A stretch of 64,000 nt of DNA from Chryseobacterium sp. JM1 (GCF_000737715.1 NZ_JPRN01000006.1:221028-285027), one strand, 5' to 3'; positions 53,631 to 63,188 are shown, numbered from the stretch's first letter. Numbers and translations are program-made. Notes: generated from the sequence alone by a model not told the origin.

Positions 53631-56135
53631 ATGATTCCAGAAAGAGACACCAAAGTAGGGAAAAGCGAACCCCAGAAGGAAAAGTATGGATCGTTTGCAT
53701 TATTTGATATTGAACATTTTCTGAGAAGAATCCTTAAAAACTGGTACTGGTTTGTATTCATGCTGTGTATCGGGTATGTTATTTCATGGGTTTACAGTAA
53801 ATATTATGCACAGAATATATATGCTTCAAACCTTTCTTTGAGCATATCCAATAATACCTCCAGCTATTTCACACCCAACCAGTCTATCAACTTTATCTGG
53901 GGACAGAGTGGAAACCAGGACGGGATTTATCTTAAAAAGATGCTTTTATCCAGATCTCATAACGAGTTCTTGGTAAAGGAGCTGGATCTTTTTGTGAATT
54001 ATTCGACAAAAGGACTGATCAAATCCACTTATATTGATAAAACAGATTCGCCTATCTTCATACAGATTGATAAAAAGCACCTGCAGCAGATCAATTATCC
54101 GGTTACCCTTGTTCCAAAAGGAAATGGGTCCTATGAAGTCGTTCTTCCTGAAGAAGGACAGTCTACGAATTTATACAGCTATGAATCTGAAGGTTTTCAG
54201 TCTGTTAATGGGTACGCGAAGCCTGCCAATAAGATCATAAAGATCAACGAATGGTATAATTCTCCGAATCTAAGATTCAGACTGCTTAAAAATCCGGAGA
54301 CCCCTAAAATAAAGGTTGACAACATTATAGTTACTCTTAACTCTGTCAATCAAAGTGTTAATGATATTGTTTCCACGATAGCCGTAGAGTTTGACAAAGA
54401 GATTGGTACGATCATGATCATTAATAAAAAAGGATTCAACCTTAACAGTACCGTCAATTTCCTGAATAAGTCAGTAAATGAACTTCAGAAGAAAAGGCTG
54501 GCTGATAAAAATATAGTGAATAAAAACACTGATGTTTATCTGCAGGCCAATATAGATAATATCCGTAAAAAACTGGATTCAAGTGCAGCTGTCCTGAATT
54601 ATTTGAAAACTTCGGAGAAACTGTATAATATTAAGGACAGAGACGAAAAATCTTTGGACAAAATAAAAGATCTTGAAGGGAAGAAGGCTGATATTGTGAG
54701 CAAAATCAGTTCACTGAATAATATCAAGACAACCCTTCAGTCACAGGATTTCGATAAGATGATCAGCACCAATGCTGCCGGTTTCGAAGACGGTTTCTTC
54801 TCCGCAACAGTTACAGAGCTTAAAGCACTATACGCGAAGAAAAGAGAAATGGCTTCTATTTACAGACCGAACTCTGAACCGATTAAAGAAATAAACAGAC
54901 TTATTGACGAAGCAAGATCCGGTTCATCCGGTACTTTGAGAAATTATTATACGAAATATTATGATGAGATCAATAAGATAGATCGTCAGGTAGCAGAGGC
55001 CAATTCTGATCTGACCTCGTATCCTGAAAAAGAAAGAAGATATCTGGATGCGGAGAGAGGATACAATATGATAGAGGCTACCTACAACAGTCTTTTATCC
55101 AGACAGAATGAAGCGCAAATGAAAGTGGCGACCAATCAGTCTGATATTACAGTCATTGACCCTGCCAAAAATCTGGGTCAGGGTGCTATAGGACCCAATG
55201 TAAAAGCAATCAAATTTGGAATTATTATCGGATTAATGGTTCTTCCGTTATTATTTATTCTGATAGGAGAAGTGCTGGATAACAAGATCAGAAATATTAA
55301 AGAACTGCTGAGCGCAACTAAAATTCCGCTTCTGGGTGTGATTGGAAACAACAGCAACGAAAATATGCTAACGGTTCTTGAGCAGCCTAAATCTTCAGTA
55401 TCAGAGGCATTCAGAGGAATCCGTGCCAATATTAGATTCCTGATGGAGAACAATAAAGAGGATGGGAAAGGGAAAACGATCCTGGTAACTTCATCTATCG
55501 GCGGGGAAGGGAAAACATATATTTCCATCAACCTGGCTTCTGTAATAGGATTAAGTGATAAAAAAACGATCCTTCTTGGGATGGACCTTAGAAAACCGAA
55601 GATCTTCGGAGATTTTAAGATTGATAATAAATACGGGATCTCAAATTATCTTACGGGAGAAGTGGAAATAGATCAGATCATCAACAGAACGAAGATCCCG
55701 AACCTGGATGTGGCGACTTCGGGGCCGATTCCTCCAAACCCTTCAGAACTCTTAATGAGTGAAAGAAATATCAGATTTATAGAAGAACTGAAAGAGAAAT
55801 ACGATTTCATCATCATCGATTCCCCACCGGTAGGTCTGGTAGCAGACTCTTATGAACTGATGAAACATTCTGATGCCAATATTTATGTGGTGCGTCATGA
55901 ATATACAGAAAAATATATGCTGAAAATGATCACTGAAAAGTACCACAATGGAGAGATCGATCATTTCGGACTTATATATAATGATTACAATACGAAGCAG
56001 GGATATGGCTACGGATATGGTTACGGATATGGTTATGGGTACGGATATGGCTATTTTGATGAAGACAAAAATTATAAAGAACCCTTACTGATTAAAATAC
56101 GAAATAAGGTACAGACAATATTTAATAAAAAATAG
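53631..56135 (+). CDS. Wzc-type tyrosine autokinase / chain length regulator
   Basis: 834 residues. An N-terminal Wzz domain has TM1 (about 38-56), a long periplasmic coiled-coil region and TM2 (about 523-543). The cytoplasmic BY-kinase follows: Walker A SSIGGEGKTY (Lys near 626), Walker A' LLGMDLRKPK near 645, Walker B FIIIDSPP near 722. The Tyr-rich tail is nine Tyr-Gly pairs in alternation (about residues 790-808), the likely autophosphorylation cluster. It controls polymer length and export with the Wza protein. A terminator follows. Confidence 0.92.
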   Translation: MIPERDTKVGKSEPQKEKYGSFALFDIEHFLRRILKNWYWFVFMLCIGYVISWVYSKYYAQNIYASNLSLSISNNTSSYFTPNQSINFIWGQSGNQDGIYLKKMLLSRSHNEFLVKELDLFVNYSTKGLIKSTYIDKTDSPIFIQIDKKHLQQINYPVTLVPKGNGSYEVVLPEEGQSTNLYSYESEGFQSVNGYAKPANKIIKINEWYNSPNLRFRLLKNPETPKIKVDNIIVTLNSVNQSVNDIVSTIAVEFDKEIGTIMIINKKGFNLNSTVNFLNKSVNELQKKRLADKNIVNKNTDVYLQANIDNIRKKLDSSAAVLNYLKTSEKLYNIKDRDEKSLDKIKDLEGKKADIVSKISSLNNIKTTLQSQDFDKMISTNAAGFEDGFFSATVTELKALYAKKREMASIYRPNSEPIKEINRLIDEARSGSSGTLRNYYTKYYDEINKIDRQVAEANSDLTSYPEKERRYLDAERGYNMIEATYNSLLSRQNEAQMKVATNQSDITVIDPAKNLGQGAIGPNVKAIKFGIIIGLMVLPLLFILIGEVLDNKIRNIKELLSATKIPLLGVIGNNSNENMLTVLEQPKSSVSEAFRGIRANIRFLMENNKEDGKGKTILVTSSIGGEGKTYISINLASVIGLSDKKTILLGMDLRKPKIFGDFKIDNKYGISNYLTGEVEIDQIINRTKIPNLDVATSGPIPPNPSELLMSERNIRFIEELKEKYDFIIIDSPPVGLVADSYELMKHSDANIYVVRHEYTEKYMLKMITEKYHNGEIDHFGLIYNDYNTKQGYGYGYGYGYGYGYGYGYFDEDKNYKEPLLIKIRNKVQTIFNKK
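55998..56055 (+). repeat. Hexamer-like coding repeat (Tyr-Gly tail of Wzc)
   Basis: Repeated GGATATGGNTAC-type units code for alternating Tyr-Gly. The repeat is in frame in 6-bp steps, so length changes by slippage would keep the frame and change the number of phosphorylatable tyrosines. Confidence 0.8.
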
Positions 56136-56141
56136 CGTTTT

Positions 56142-56168
56142 AAACCCTCAGCAAATGGGGGTTTTTTT
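56142..56168 (+). terminator. Intrinsic terminator of the wza-wzc unit
   Basis: An 8-bp stem (AAACCCTC at 56142-56149, GGGGGTTT at 56157-56164, one G-U pair) with a 7-base loop, followed by T residues. Confidence 0.78.
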
Positions 56169-56298
56169 ATACGATCAGTATTTGGAATCTAAGGAAAAAA
56201 GAATATTTTTGGCACTTTGCCGTTTACTTTATAACAAATTATGTTTTTTTGTTTATTTTTAACTATACATTAAGAATATCATTAATATAAAAATGTTT

Positions 56299-56306
56299 TA
56301 TATTTG
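56299..56306 (+). promoter_or_regulatory. Putative -7 box of the porG-uppS-bamA unit
   Basis: TATATTTG, exact TAnnTTTG match, 42 bp upstream of the ATG at 56349. This makes an apparent TTG start at 56304, inside the box, unlikely. Confidence 0.55.
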
Positions 56307-56348
56307 CAAAAATTAAATTTTAAAATAACCATAAATCCATATTCTTTT

Positions 56349-57239
56349 ATGAATAAAAAATTATTGTTTAGCTTTCTTGCCTTCCTTGGAATGGTAAGTG
56401 TTAAAGCACAAAGAAACGAATTGGGAGTTCGTCTAGGGATGAGTAACCTAGTAGGGGACGTAGGAAGGACCAATTACATTTTACAAAAGCCGTTGGATTT
56501 AGACAGGATGTCAGAATGGGGATTCCCATTTTATGGAGGTTTATTATATAGATTTAATTTTAATCCGCATCAGACCGTGAGATTGGACCTTGGGTATAAC
56601 CAGATCCAGTTCAGCGATAAAGCTGCGAAAGAAGAATACAGAGTGAACAGAAACTCTTATGGAAAAAATAACGTATACGAAGCCAGTTTAATGTTCGAAT
56701 ACAATCTTTTCCCTGTTAATAATGAGCAGGTAAGCATGGTAAGCCCATACATCTTCGGAGGTATCGGTGCTTTGATGTTTGATGCTCCCAAGGCAGATCT
56801 TGTGAACGATTTCAGAAGAGATGCAGACGGAGTAGCACAGGCTCCTCTTAATGAACTGGATTTTAAAAGTACTCCGGTATATACATTAGGAAAAAAAGTA
56901 ACGATGCATATTCCTTTTGGAGTAGGTTTAAAGTATAAGTTCAATCATAATTGGGCTATATTTGCAGAAGCTACATTCAGATATACAATGACGGATCAGC
57001 TTGACCATAGCAGATTAATGCCAAAAGATGTAACATCCAGCTTTAATGCGGATATTTTGGACCCTGCTACAGGAGCTTCGTTATTGCAGTCTGGGAATTA
57101 TTATGCAGTCTCTAAAGAAAGAGAGCAGGAACTTATTAACAAAAGAAATATAGGTGACGAAAGGTCTAAGGACTGGATGAATACTTTTAGTTTAGGACTT
57201 ACCTATTCATTCGGAAGACCTCCGTGCTATTGTGATTAA
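56349..57239 (+). CDS. porG: PorG-like outer-membrane beta-barrel protein (DUF6089), T9SS component
   Basis: 296 residues from the ATG at 56349, which begins a proper signal peptide (MNKKLLFSFLAFLG... cleavage near VKA-QR). The mature protein is a barrel: ELGVRLGMSNLVGDVG first strand, YGGLLYRFNFNPHQTVRLDLGY, FGGIGALMF, HIPFGVGLKYKFN and a final LGLTYSFGRPPCYCD. The GDVG start, the C-terminal Cys pair, and the position directly before uppS and bamA fit PorG, the DUF6089 protein needed for type IX secretion. The symbol rests on family recall and synteny. Confidence 0.8.
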   Translation: MNKKLLFSFLAFLGMVSVKAQRNELGVRLGMSNLVGDVGRTNYILQKPLDLDRMSEWGFPFYGGLLYRFNFNPHQTVRLDLGYNQIQFSDKAAKEEYRVNRNSYGKNNVYEASLMFEYNLFPVNNEQVSMVSPYIFGGIGALMFDAPKADLVNDFRRDADGVAQAPLNELDFKSTPVYTLGKKVTMHIPFGVGLKYKFNHNWAIFAEATFRYTMTDQLDHSRLMPKDVTSSFNADILDPATGASLLQSGNYYAVSKEREQELINKRNIGDERSKDWMNTFSLGLTYSFGRPPCYCD

Positions 57240-57244
57240 CTAAT

Positions 57245-57994
57245 ATGTCGTTGATTAAAGATAAAATAAATTCTGAGAATTTACCGAAACACGTCGCCAT
57301 CATTATGGATGGCAATGGAAGATGGGCAAAAACCCGTGGCGAAGACAGAACCTTCGGTCACAAGAATGCCATTAATGCAGTAAGAAATGCTATTAATGCC
57401 TGTAATGAGATTGATATACCTTATTTAACACTGTATACATTTTCTTCTGAAAACTGGAGCCGTCCTGCAGATGAAGTAAGTACACTGATGAATCTGCTGG
57501 TGGAAACGTTATTGCTGGAAGCGGAAGAGATCTTTAGCAAAGGCCTCAGAATGCATGTTATAGGGAATCTCGCAAAGCTTCCTCTCCTAGTGAGAGAACA
57601 GCTGGAACGTGTAGTAGAGCTTACAAAAGAAAACACAAAAGGGAACTTAGTGCTTGCCATAAGCTACGGCTCACAGAACGAAATACTCGAAGCCGTGAAA
57701 AACATAAGTGCTGACGTGAAAGATGGAAAAGTGGATGTTGAGAATATTGATGAAAAATTATTCGAAAGCTACCTTTATACAAAAGACTTTCCTCCTGTAG
57801 ACCTGTTGATAAGAACCAGCGGAGAAATAAGAATAAGTAATTTCCTCCTCTGGCAGATTGCTTATGCGGAACTACAGTTTTTAAATGTCCTATGGCCCGA
57901 TTTCACAAAAGATATTTTCTTCCAGTGTATTGTTGATTATCAAAATAAGGAAAGAAGATACGGATTAACAGGCGATCAGATAAAAGCCCAATAA
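57245..57994 (+). CDS. uppS: Isoprenyl transferase (undecaprenyl diphosphate synthase)
   Basis: 249 residues. AIIMDGNGRWAKTRG near 20-34 holds the catalytic Asp of cis-prenyltransferases. LTLYTFSSENWSRP near 72 and LLIRTSGEIRISNFLLWQ near 194 are the other conserved regions. It makes the C55 lipid carrier for peptidoglycan and for the surface polysaccharides encoded upstream. It lies 5 bp after porG and 27 bp before bamA. Confidence 0.95.
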   Translation: MSLIKDKINSENLPKHVAIIMDGNGRWAKTRGEDRTFGHKNAINAVRNAINACNEIDIPYLTLYTFSSENWSRPADEVSTLMNLLVETLLLEAEEIFSKGLRMHVIGNLAKLPLLVREQLERVVELTKENTKGNLVLAISYGSQNEILEAVKNISADVKDGKVDVENIDEKLFESYLYTKDFPPVDLLIRTSGEIRISNFLLWQIAYAELQFLNVLWPDFTKDIFFQCIVDYQNKERRYGLTGDQIKAQ

Positions 57995-58021
57995 ATTTAA
58001 AGAAAAGAAAGACTCGATAAA

Positions 58022-60559
58022 ATGAAGTTTAGACTATTACCCATCATAATGTTTGCTGCTTCTGCGCATTTTTATGGACAAGTGACTCCTCAGGACAGCA
58101 CTAAAGTAAATAATGCTGTACATGCAGAAAATGGCACAGGAACTTACACACTTAAAGACATTGTTGTAGATGGGGTAAAAAAATACACGCCAGCTCAGAT
58201 CTTACGATTTACAGGCTTAACAAAAGGCGAAGTTGTAGATATTCCGGGACAGAAAATCAGCAACGCTGTTAAAAAGCTTTGGGATACCCAGTCTTTTTCG
58301 GAAGTTGAAGTGTATGTGCAGAGTATTGAAGGAGAAACCGTAATTTTAAGATTCTACCTGCAAGACCTTAAAGAACTTGGTGAAGTAAAATTCGCAGGAA
58401 AAGGAATTGGTAAATCCAAAAGCGAAAAACTGATCAAAGATAATAATCTGAAGCCTGGAACAAAGATCACCCAAAACCTGATCTCCGGCCTTAAGACAAA
58501 AGTTCCTAAGGATTATGTGAAAAAAGGTTTTGCTGACGCTAAAATTACCATCCAGGATAAAGTAAACGCTAATGATCCGTCTATGGTAGACTGGACCATC
58601 AATGTAGAAAAGGGCAAAAGAATAAAAATTGACCATATCGAATTTGAAGGAAATCAAAGCGTTACGGATTCGAAGCTTAGAAATAAAGCTTTCAAAGAAA
58701 CCAAACAGAGAAGATTCAGTATCGGTGGAATCCTGAAATCTTCAAAATTTATTGAAGAAAAATATCAGGAAGACAAGCAGAGCCTTGTAAGCTACTATAA
58801 CTCTTTAGGATACAGAGACGCTACCATTGTTTCAGATTCTGTATGGAGAAATAAAAGAAATAACTACGAGATCAATGTAAAGCTTAAAGAAGGTAAAAAG
58901 TATTATATCGGAGATATTACATTCACCGGAAATACGGTTTACGCTACAGAGCATTTACAGAGACTTTTAGGATATAAAAAAGGAGATATCTACGATGCTG
59001 TAGGTTTCAACAAAAAAGTAGGAGAAGACGGAGGTAAAGAAGATGACTCAGATATCAAGTCTGTGTACATGAATAACGGTTACCTTTTCTCCAGCGTTAC
59101 ACCGGTAGAAAAATCGGTAACAGGTGATGCTGTAAATCTTGAAATCAGAATTACTGAAGGAGAGCAGGCAACCTGGAATAAAGTAACCTGGCAGGGGAAT
59201 ACAACGACCCATGACCATGTGGTGCTTAGAGCTTTAAGAACAAAACCGGGAGAGCTTTTCAAAAAGACAGAGATTAAGAGAACTTACTTTGATCTTGCGG
59301 GGATGTCTTTCTTCGATCCACAGCAGGTAGGTCAGGACATCCAGCCTAACCAGCAGGATAATACGGTGGACATCAACTGGAAACTGGTTGAAAAAGGTTC
59401 TTCTCAGGTTCAGTTACAGGCAGGTTACGGTGGTAACAGTTTTATCGGAACTTTAGGACTTACGTTCAACAACTTCTCTCTTAAAAACTTCCTTAAGTTT
59501 AAAGACTTTAAACCGGTACCTCAGGGAGATGGCCAGACCTTGTCTATCCAGGCACAGGCCGGACAGTATTTCCAGAACTACGGAGTATCATTTACTGAAC
59601 CTTGGTTGTTTGGAACAAAACCTACAGCACTTTCGGTAAGTTTAAATACATCCAGAGTAAAATACAGTGATGCTACTGGTAGTGCCCAGAAACTTAATAT
59701 TTTCTCCGCATCAGTTGGTCTGAACAGACTGTTAAACTGGCCGGATGATTATTTCTCATTATATACAGGTATCCAGTTCCAGAATTATAAATTCAGTAAT
59801 TATCCTTTCCAGTTTGGAGATACTACAGAATACTATGGTGATGCAAATAACTTAAGTCTTAACCTGGGTTTAAGCAGAAACTCTGCAGGTATTGACCCGA
59901 TTTTCCCAACAATGGGTTCAAATATTGAACTTTCCGCGAAAATGACGGCACCTTACTCATTGTTCAGTAACAAGGATTACTCTACAATGTCACCAGTGGA
60001 TAAGTATAAGTGGATGGAATTCTATAAAATAAAGTTCAAAGCTGATATCTATAACGAGATCGCCGGAAAACTGGTATTAAGATCTTCTGCTGAAATGGGA
60101 TTCATGGATGGATATAACAAAAAACTGGGTGCTCCGCCATTCGAAAGATTCTATGTTGGAGGAACAGGTTTATTCGGTGGTAGATATGACGGCCGTGAAT
60201 TGATTCCTTTAAGAGGATATGAAAATGCTTCCACTTACGGAGGTGAGCCGGCTGATATTACACCAAAAGGAGGGGGTACAATCTACAATAGATTTACTTT
60301 AGAATTAAGATACCCGATCTCAATGAACCAGACTGCCAAGATCTATGCACTTACTTTCGCAGAAGGAGGTAACGTGTGGAACAGTTGGGGTGCATACAAC
60401 CCATTCGAATTGAAAAGATCAGTAGGGGTAGGGGTAAGAGTTTATATGGGAGCGTTTGGTTTGATCGGATTTGACTTCGCTTATGGATTTGATAAGACGA
60501 TTTCAGGAGAAAAACAATCTAAAATGATTCCTCACTTCTTGATGAACCAATCATTATAA
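58022..60559 (+). CDS. bamA: Outer membrane assembly protein BamA
   Basis: 845 residues with an N-terminal signal (cleavage near YGQ). Several POTRA domains follow (about 40-460; for example IVVDGVKKYTPAQILRFTGL, IKIDHIEFEGNQSVTDSKLR, YYIGDITFTGNTVYATEHL, WNKVTWQGNTTTHDHVVLRAL). The C-terminal barrel (about 460-845) has FERFYVGGTGLFGGRYDGRELIPLRGYE with the conserved VRG(Y/F)-type lid motif as LRGYE, and an end near DFAYGFDK. It folds outer-membrane beta-barrels, including the several encoded here. Confidence 0.94.
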   Translation: MKFRLLPIIMFAASAHFYGQVTPQDSTKVNNAVHAENGTGTYTLKDIVVDGVKKYTPAQILRFTGLTKGEVVDIPGQKISNAVKKLWDTQSFSEVEVYVQSIEGETVILRFYLQDLKELGEVKFAGKGIGKSKSEKLIKDNNLKPGTKITQNLISGLKTKVPKDYVKKGFADAKITIQDKVNANDPSMVDWTINVEKGKRIKIDHIEFEGNQSVTDSKLRNKAFKETKQRRFSIGGILKSSKFIEEKYQEDKQSLVSYYNSLGYRDATIVSDSVWRNKRNNYEINVKLKEGKKYYIGDITFTGNTVYATEHLQRLLGYKKGDIYDAVGFNKKVGEDGGKEDDSDIKSVYMNNGYLFSSVTPVEKSVTGDAVNLEIRITEGEQATWNKVTWQGNTTTHDHVVLRALRTKPGELFKKTEIKRTYFDLAGMSFFDPQQVGQDIQPNQQDNTVDINWKLVEKGSSQVQLQAGYGGNSFIGTLGLTFNNFSLKNFLKFKDFKPVPQGDGQTLSIQAQAGQYFQNYGVSFTEPWLFGTKPTALSVSLNTSRVKYSDATGSAQKLNIFSASVGLNRLLNWPDDYFSLYTGIQFQNYKFSNYPFQFGDTTEYYGDANNLSLNLGLSRNSAGIDPIFPTMGSNIELSAKMTAPYSLFSNKDYSTMSPVDKYKWMEFYKIKFKADIYNEIAGKLVLRSSAEMGFMDGYNKKLGAPPFERFYVGGTGLFGGRYDGRELIPLRGYENASTYGGEPADITPKGGGTIYNRFTLELRYPISMNQTAKIYALTFAEGGNVWNSWGAYNPFELKRSVGVGVRVYMGAFGLIGFDFAYGFDKTISGEKQSKMIPHFLMNQSL

Positions 60560-60568
60560 TTCATAGAT

Positions 60569-61120
60569 ATGAAGAACTTTAAAATCATTTTCACATTTGT
60601 ATTGTTTCTGCTTTTCGGGTTTTCAAATGCCCAGAAAGTAGGAGTGGTAGACACAGGCTATATTTTAGATAAGATGCCTCAGTACAAAGAAGCTGAAGCA
60701 AGATTAAACTCCCAGATCGATACCTGGCAGTCTGAACTTCAGAATTTGCAGTCTGAGTATGAAAGAAAAAAAGCGGCATTTGAAAGTGAGAAAGTATTGT
60801 TGATAGGAGACCAGCTCAAACTTAGAGAAAAAGAAGTAATGGATCTTGAAAAGAACATCAAAACGACAACCAGTTTGCGTTTTGGAGCTAATGGAGAGAT
60901 TACAAAACTGAGAACCAATCTTGTAGTACCTTTCCAGGATGAGATCTGGAACGCCATCAAAACAATGGCTGAAAAAAACGGATTGGGCACGGTTCTTGAT
61001 AAAACCGATAACAATGTGCTTTTCCTTCTTCCAAGATATGATTATACAGAAAAAGTATTGACGATCTTATTGAAAGGATCTACATCTGATAAAAAAGAAA
61101 AATCTAAAAGCAAAAAGTAA
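60569..61120 (+). CDS. OmpH/Skp family periplasmic chaperone (first copy)
   Basis: 183 residues. Signal peptide (cleavage near SNA-QK, residue 21) followed by KVGVVDTGYILDKMPQYKEAEARL, the OmpH start, and a long coiled coil (about 50-110) rich in Glu and Lys, then the closing domain with VLDKTDNNVLFLLPRYDYTEKVL. The Lys-rich tail is extended. It carries unfolded outer-membrane proteins to BamA, which is encoded 9 bp upstream. Confidence 0.9.
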   Translation: MKNFKIIFTFVLFLLFGFSNAQKVGVVDTGYILDKMPQYKEAEARLNSQIDTWQSELQNLQSEYERKKAAFESEKVLLIGDQLKLREKEVMDLEKNIKTTTSLRFGANGEITKLRTNLVVPFQDEIWNAIKTMAEKNGLGTVLDKTDNNVLFLLPRYDYTEKVLTILLKGSTSDKKEKSKSKK

Positions 61121-61183
61121 ATCAATTAACTTTTGCTTAAATTTACAATCTAAAAACAAATTAAATTATTTATTTTACCAATT

Positions 61184-61687
61184 ATGAAAAAATTAAGTGT
61201 ATTATTTGCCGCGGTAATAATGGTTGTGTCGGTAAGTATGGCAAAAGCTCAGAAATTTGCTACTGTAGATGTAATGGGAGTGCTTAATGCAATGCCGGAA
61301 AAAAAGAAAGCTGATGCTGATATAAAAACGTTCTTGGATACTAAACAATCTGAGATCAAGAAAAAAGCAGATGCAGGTCAGGCTAAATTGAAGCAGTATA
61401 CGGACGAAGCTCCTAAGAAAACAGCTGACGAAAACAAAGCTAGAGAAGGAGAATTACAAAAACTTCAGGAAGAAATTGGACAAATGCAGGAAAAAGCGGC
61501 TAAAGATTTAGAAGCTAAGAAAGATGTAGTTTTTGGACCCATTGAGAAAAAACTGAATGATGCTATCGAGAAAGTAGCTAAAGCTAACGGATACGAATTC
61601 ATTATGGATGCAAACTCTCCGGCATTTGTTTACAGAGCTGGTGCTGATGCTACAGCAGCTGTTAAGAAAGAATTAGGGATCAACTAA
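61184..61687 (+). CDS. OmpH/Skp family periplasmic chaperone (second copy)
   Basis: 167 residues. Signal peptide (cleavage near AKA-QK, residue 23), then FATVDVMGVLNAMPEKKKAD, a lysine-rich coiled coil (about 50-115), and GYEFIMDANSPAFVY near the end. It is a shorter, more basic paralogue of the neighbouring Skp. Tandem skp genes after bamA are usual in this group. A terminator follows. Confidence 0.9.
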   Translation: MKKLSVLFAAVIMVVSVSMAKAQKFATVDVMGVLNAMPEKKKADADIKTFLDTKQSEIKKKADAGQAKLKQYTDEAPKKTADENKAREGELQKLQEEIGQMQEKAAKDLEAKKDVVFGPIEKKLNDAIEKVAKANGYEFIMDANSPAFVYRAGADATAAVKKELGIN

Positions 61688-61711
61688 GAAATTAACAAAG
61701 TTTTATAAATT

Positions 61712-61739
61712 AACCGCCTCTTTTAGAGGTGGTTTTTTT
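61712..61739 (+). terminator. Intrinsic terminator of the bamA-skp unit
   Basis: A 9-bp stem (AACCGCCTC at 61712-61720, GAGGTGGTT at 61726-61734, one G-U pair), loop TTTTA, followed by T residues that run into the next promoter box. Confidence 0.85.
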
Positions 61740-61746
61740 ATTTTTG
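61739..61746 (+). promoter_or_regulatory. Putative -7 box overlapping the terminator T tract
   Basis: TATTTTTG matches TAnnTTTG and ends 4 bp before the ATG at 61751. If used, the mRNA of the thioesterase gene would be nearly leaderless. Confidence 0.45.
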
Positions 61747-61750
61747 CGCT

Positions 61751-62236
61751 ATGGAAAAAGAAGTATCAACAACCGTAAAAGTTAGGTTCAGCGATTGTGA
61801 TCCGATAGGACATTTGAATAATGTAAAATATCTGGATTATATGTTCAATGCCAGAGAAGACCATGTAGAAACATTTTATGGATTTACCTATGAAGAATAC
61901 ACCAAGAAAACGGGATGTACATGGATTGCCATTCAAAACGAAATCGCTTACCTGAAAGAAGTAAGATATAATACCCAGGTGGTGATCAGCAGTAAAACCA
62001 TCGAAATACAGGATAGAACGGCTAAGGTGGAAATTTTAATGAAAAGCCTTGACGAAAAAACGGTTCACGCCGTACTGTGGGTTACCGTGATCTATTTCAA
62101 TATCAAAACAAGAAAATCCGAAATTCATCCGGAAGATATAAAAGAAACGTTCCATAAATTCTATGTAGATCTTGAACAGAAAGATTTCCAGCCGAGAGTG
62201 AAATTTTTAAGATCTCAGAACGCAAAAAATTCGTGA
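61751..62236 (+). CDS. Acyl-CoA thioesterase (4HBT family hotdog)
   Basis: 161 residues. VRFSDCDPIGHLNNVKYLDYMFNARED is the YbgC/FadM-type signature: the catalytic Asp is in DCDPIGHLNN, and GHLNN is the FatA/FadM-like active site loop. ITYFNIKTRKSE-like strands close the domain. It likely hydrolyses acyl- or aroyl-CoA. Not linked to the pigment locus by position. Confidence 0.88.
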   Translation: MEKEVSTTVKVRFSDCDPIGHLNNVKYLDYMFNAREDHVETFYGFTYEEYTKKTGCTWIAIQNEIAYLKEVRYNTQVVISSKTIEIQDRTAKVEILMKSLDEKTVHAVLWVTVIYFNIKTRKSEIHPEDIKETFHKFYVDLEQKDFQPRVKFLRSQNAKNS

Positions 62237-62292
62237 TCACATGATAAAGGAAAATAATTACGCATTATAAAGTGAATATTTTCTTTTAACAG

Positions 62293-62300
62293 TACATTTG
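62293..62300 (+). promoter_or_regulatory. Putative -7 box of rmlD
   Basis: TACATTTG matches TAnnTTTG and ends 25 bp before the ATG at 62325. A TTG at 62298 inside the box is therefore an unlikely start. Confidence 0.5.
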
Positions 62301-62324
62301 ATAAGTAAAATAATAAAATTACAG

Positions 62325-63188
62325 ATGAAAAAAATAGCCGTATTAGGAAGCAATGGGCAGTTGGGTAACTGTATCAGAAAAATTGCCCCTGATTTTGAAA
62401 ACTCCTATGAGTTCATATTTACAGATTCACAGACTTTAGATATTACAGATGAAGATCAGGTCAGCAGTTTTTTTTATGACAATCAGCCCGACTACTGTAT
62501 CAATGCCTCTGCATATACAGCCGTTGATTTAGCCGAAAAAGAAAGTAATAAAGCCTTTGCAGTCAATGCAGACGGAGTTGGATATTTGGCTCAGGCTTGT
62601 GCAGATCACAAAAGTATACTGATCCACATCTCCACCGACTATGTTTTTGATGGAGATACAAATCTTCCGTATTCAGAAGATGACTTTACCAGCCCTACGG
62701 GAATATATGGAGAGTCAAAAAGAAAAGGAGAAGAACTGGCTTTGGAAATTAATCCTAGAACTATTGTTTTAAGAACCTCCTGGCTGTACTCAGAGTTTAA
62801 TAAGAATTTTGTTAAAACAATGCTGAACCTATTCTCTCAGAAAGACGAACTTGGAATTGTTGCTGATCAGTTCGGACAGCCTACCAATGCCAATGACCTT
62901 GCAGAAGCAATCATGGATATTATTCAGAATCCAAACAAGAGCTTTGGTATTTTTCATTTTTCAAACTATCCGGAAACAACATGGTTTGAGTTTGCAAAAA
63001 AGATTGCAGAATTTTCAAACTCTTCAATACAGTTAAATCCTCTGACAACAGAACAGTATCCTACTCCTGCAAAAAGACCGGCCAGAAGTACTATGTCTTT
63101 GGATAAAATAGAAGAAGTATATAAGATTGAACCAAAACATTGGGAAAACAGTCTTGAAGAATCTGTCAGAATACTAACACAACAATAA
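62325..63188 (+). CDS. rfbD: dTDP-4-dehydrorhamnose reductase
   Basis: 287 residues from the ATG at 62325 (MKKIAVLGSNGQLGNC). NAD(P) motif GSNGQLG at residues 8-14, INASAYTAVDLAEKE near 65-80, HISTDYVFDGD near 108 (catalytic Thr/Tyr region), YGESKRKGE near 135 with the Tyr-x3-Lys pair, RTSWLYS near 160. It catalyses the last step of dTDP-L-rhamnose synthesis, a donor for surface polysaccharide. Also called RmlD. The other rml genes are not in this window. The next gene begins 2 bp after its stop. Confidence 0.9.
   Translation: MKKIAVLGSNGQLGNCIRKIAPDFENSYEFIFTDSQTLDITDEDQVSSFFYDNQPDYCINASAYTAVDLAEKESNKAFAVNADGVGYLAQACADHKSILIHISTDYVFDGDTNLPYSEDDFTSPTGIYGESKRKGEELALEINPRTIVLRTSWLYSEFNKNFVKTMLNLFSQKDELGIVADQFGQPTNANDLAEAIMDIIQNPNKSFGIFHFSNYPETTWFEFAKKIAEFSNSSIQLNPLTTEQYPTPAKRPARSTMSLDKIEEVYKIEPKHWENSLEESVRILTQQ

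Noticed and set aside
55998..56055. Sequencing or assembly artefact in the Tyr-Gly repeat
   Set aside because: The frame stays open to a normal stop, and Tyr-rich tails are expected in BY-kinases.
56304..56348. TTG start 45 bp upstream for porG
   Set aside because: The TTG is part of the TATATTTG promoter box, and the ATG at 56349 begins a proper signal peptide.
62298..62324. TTG start upstream for rfbD
   Set aside because: The TTG is in the TACATTTG box, and the Rossmann fold starts directly after the ATG at 62325.
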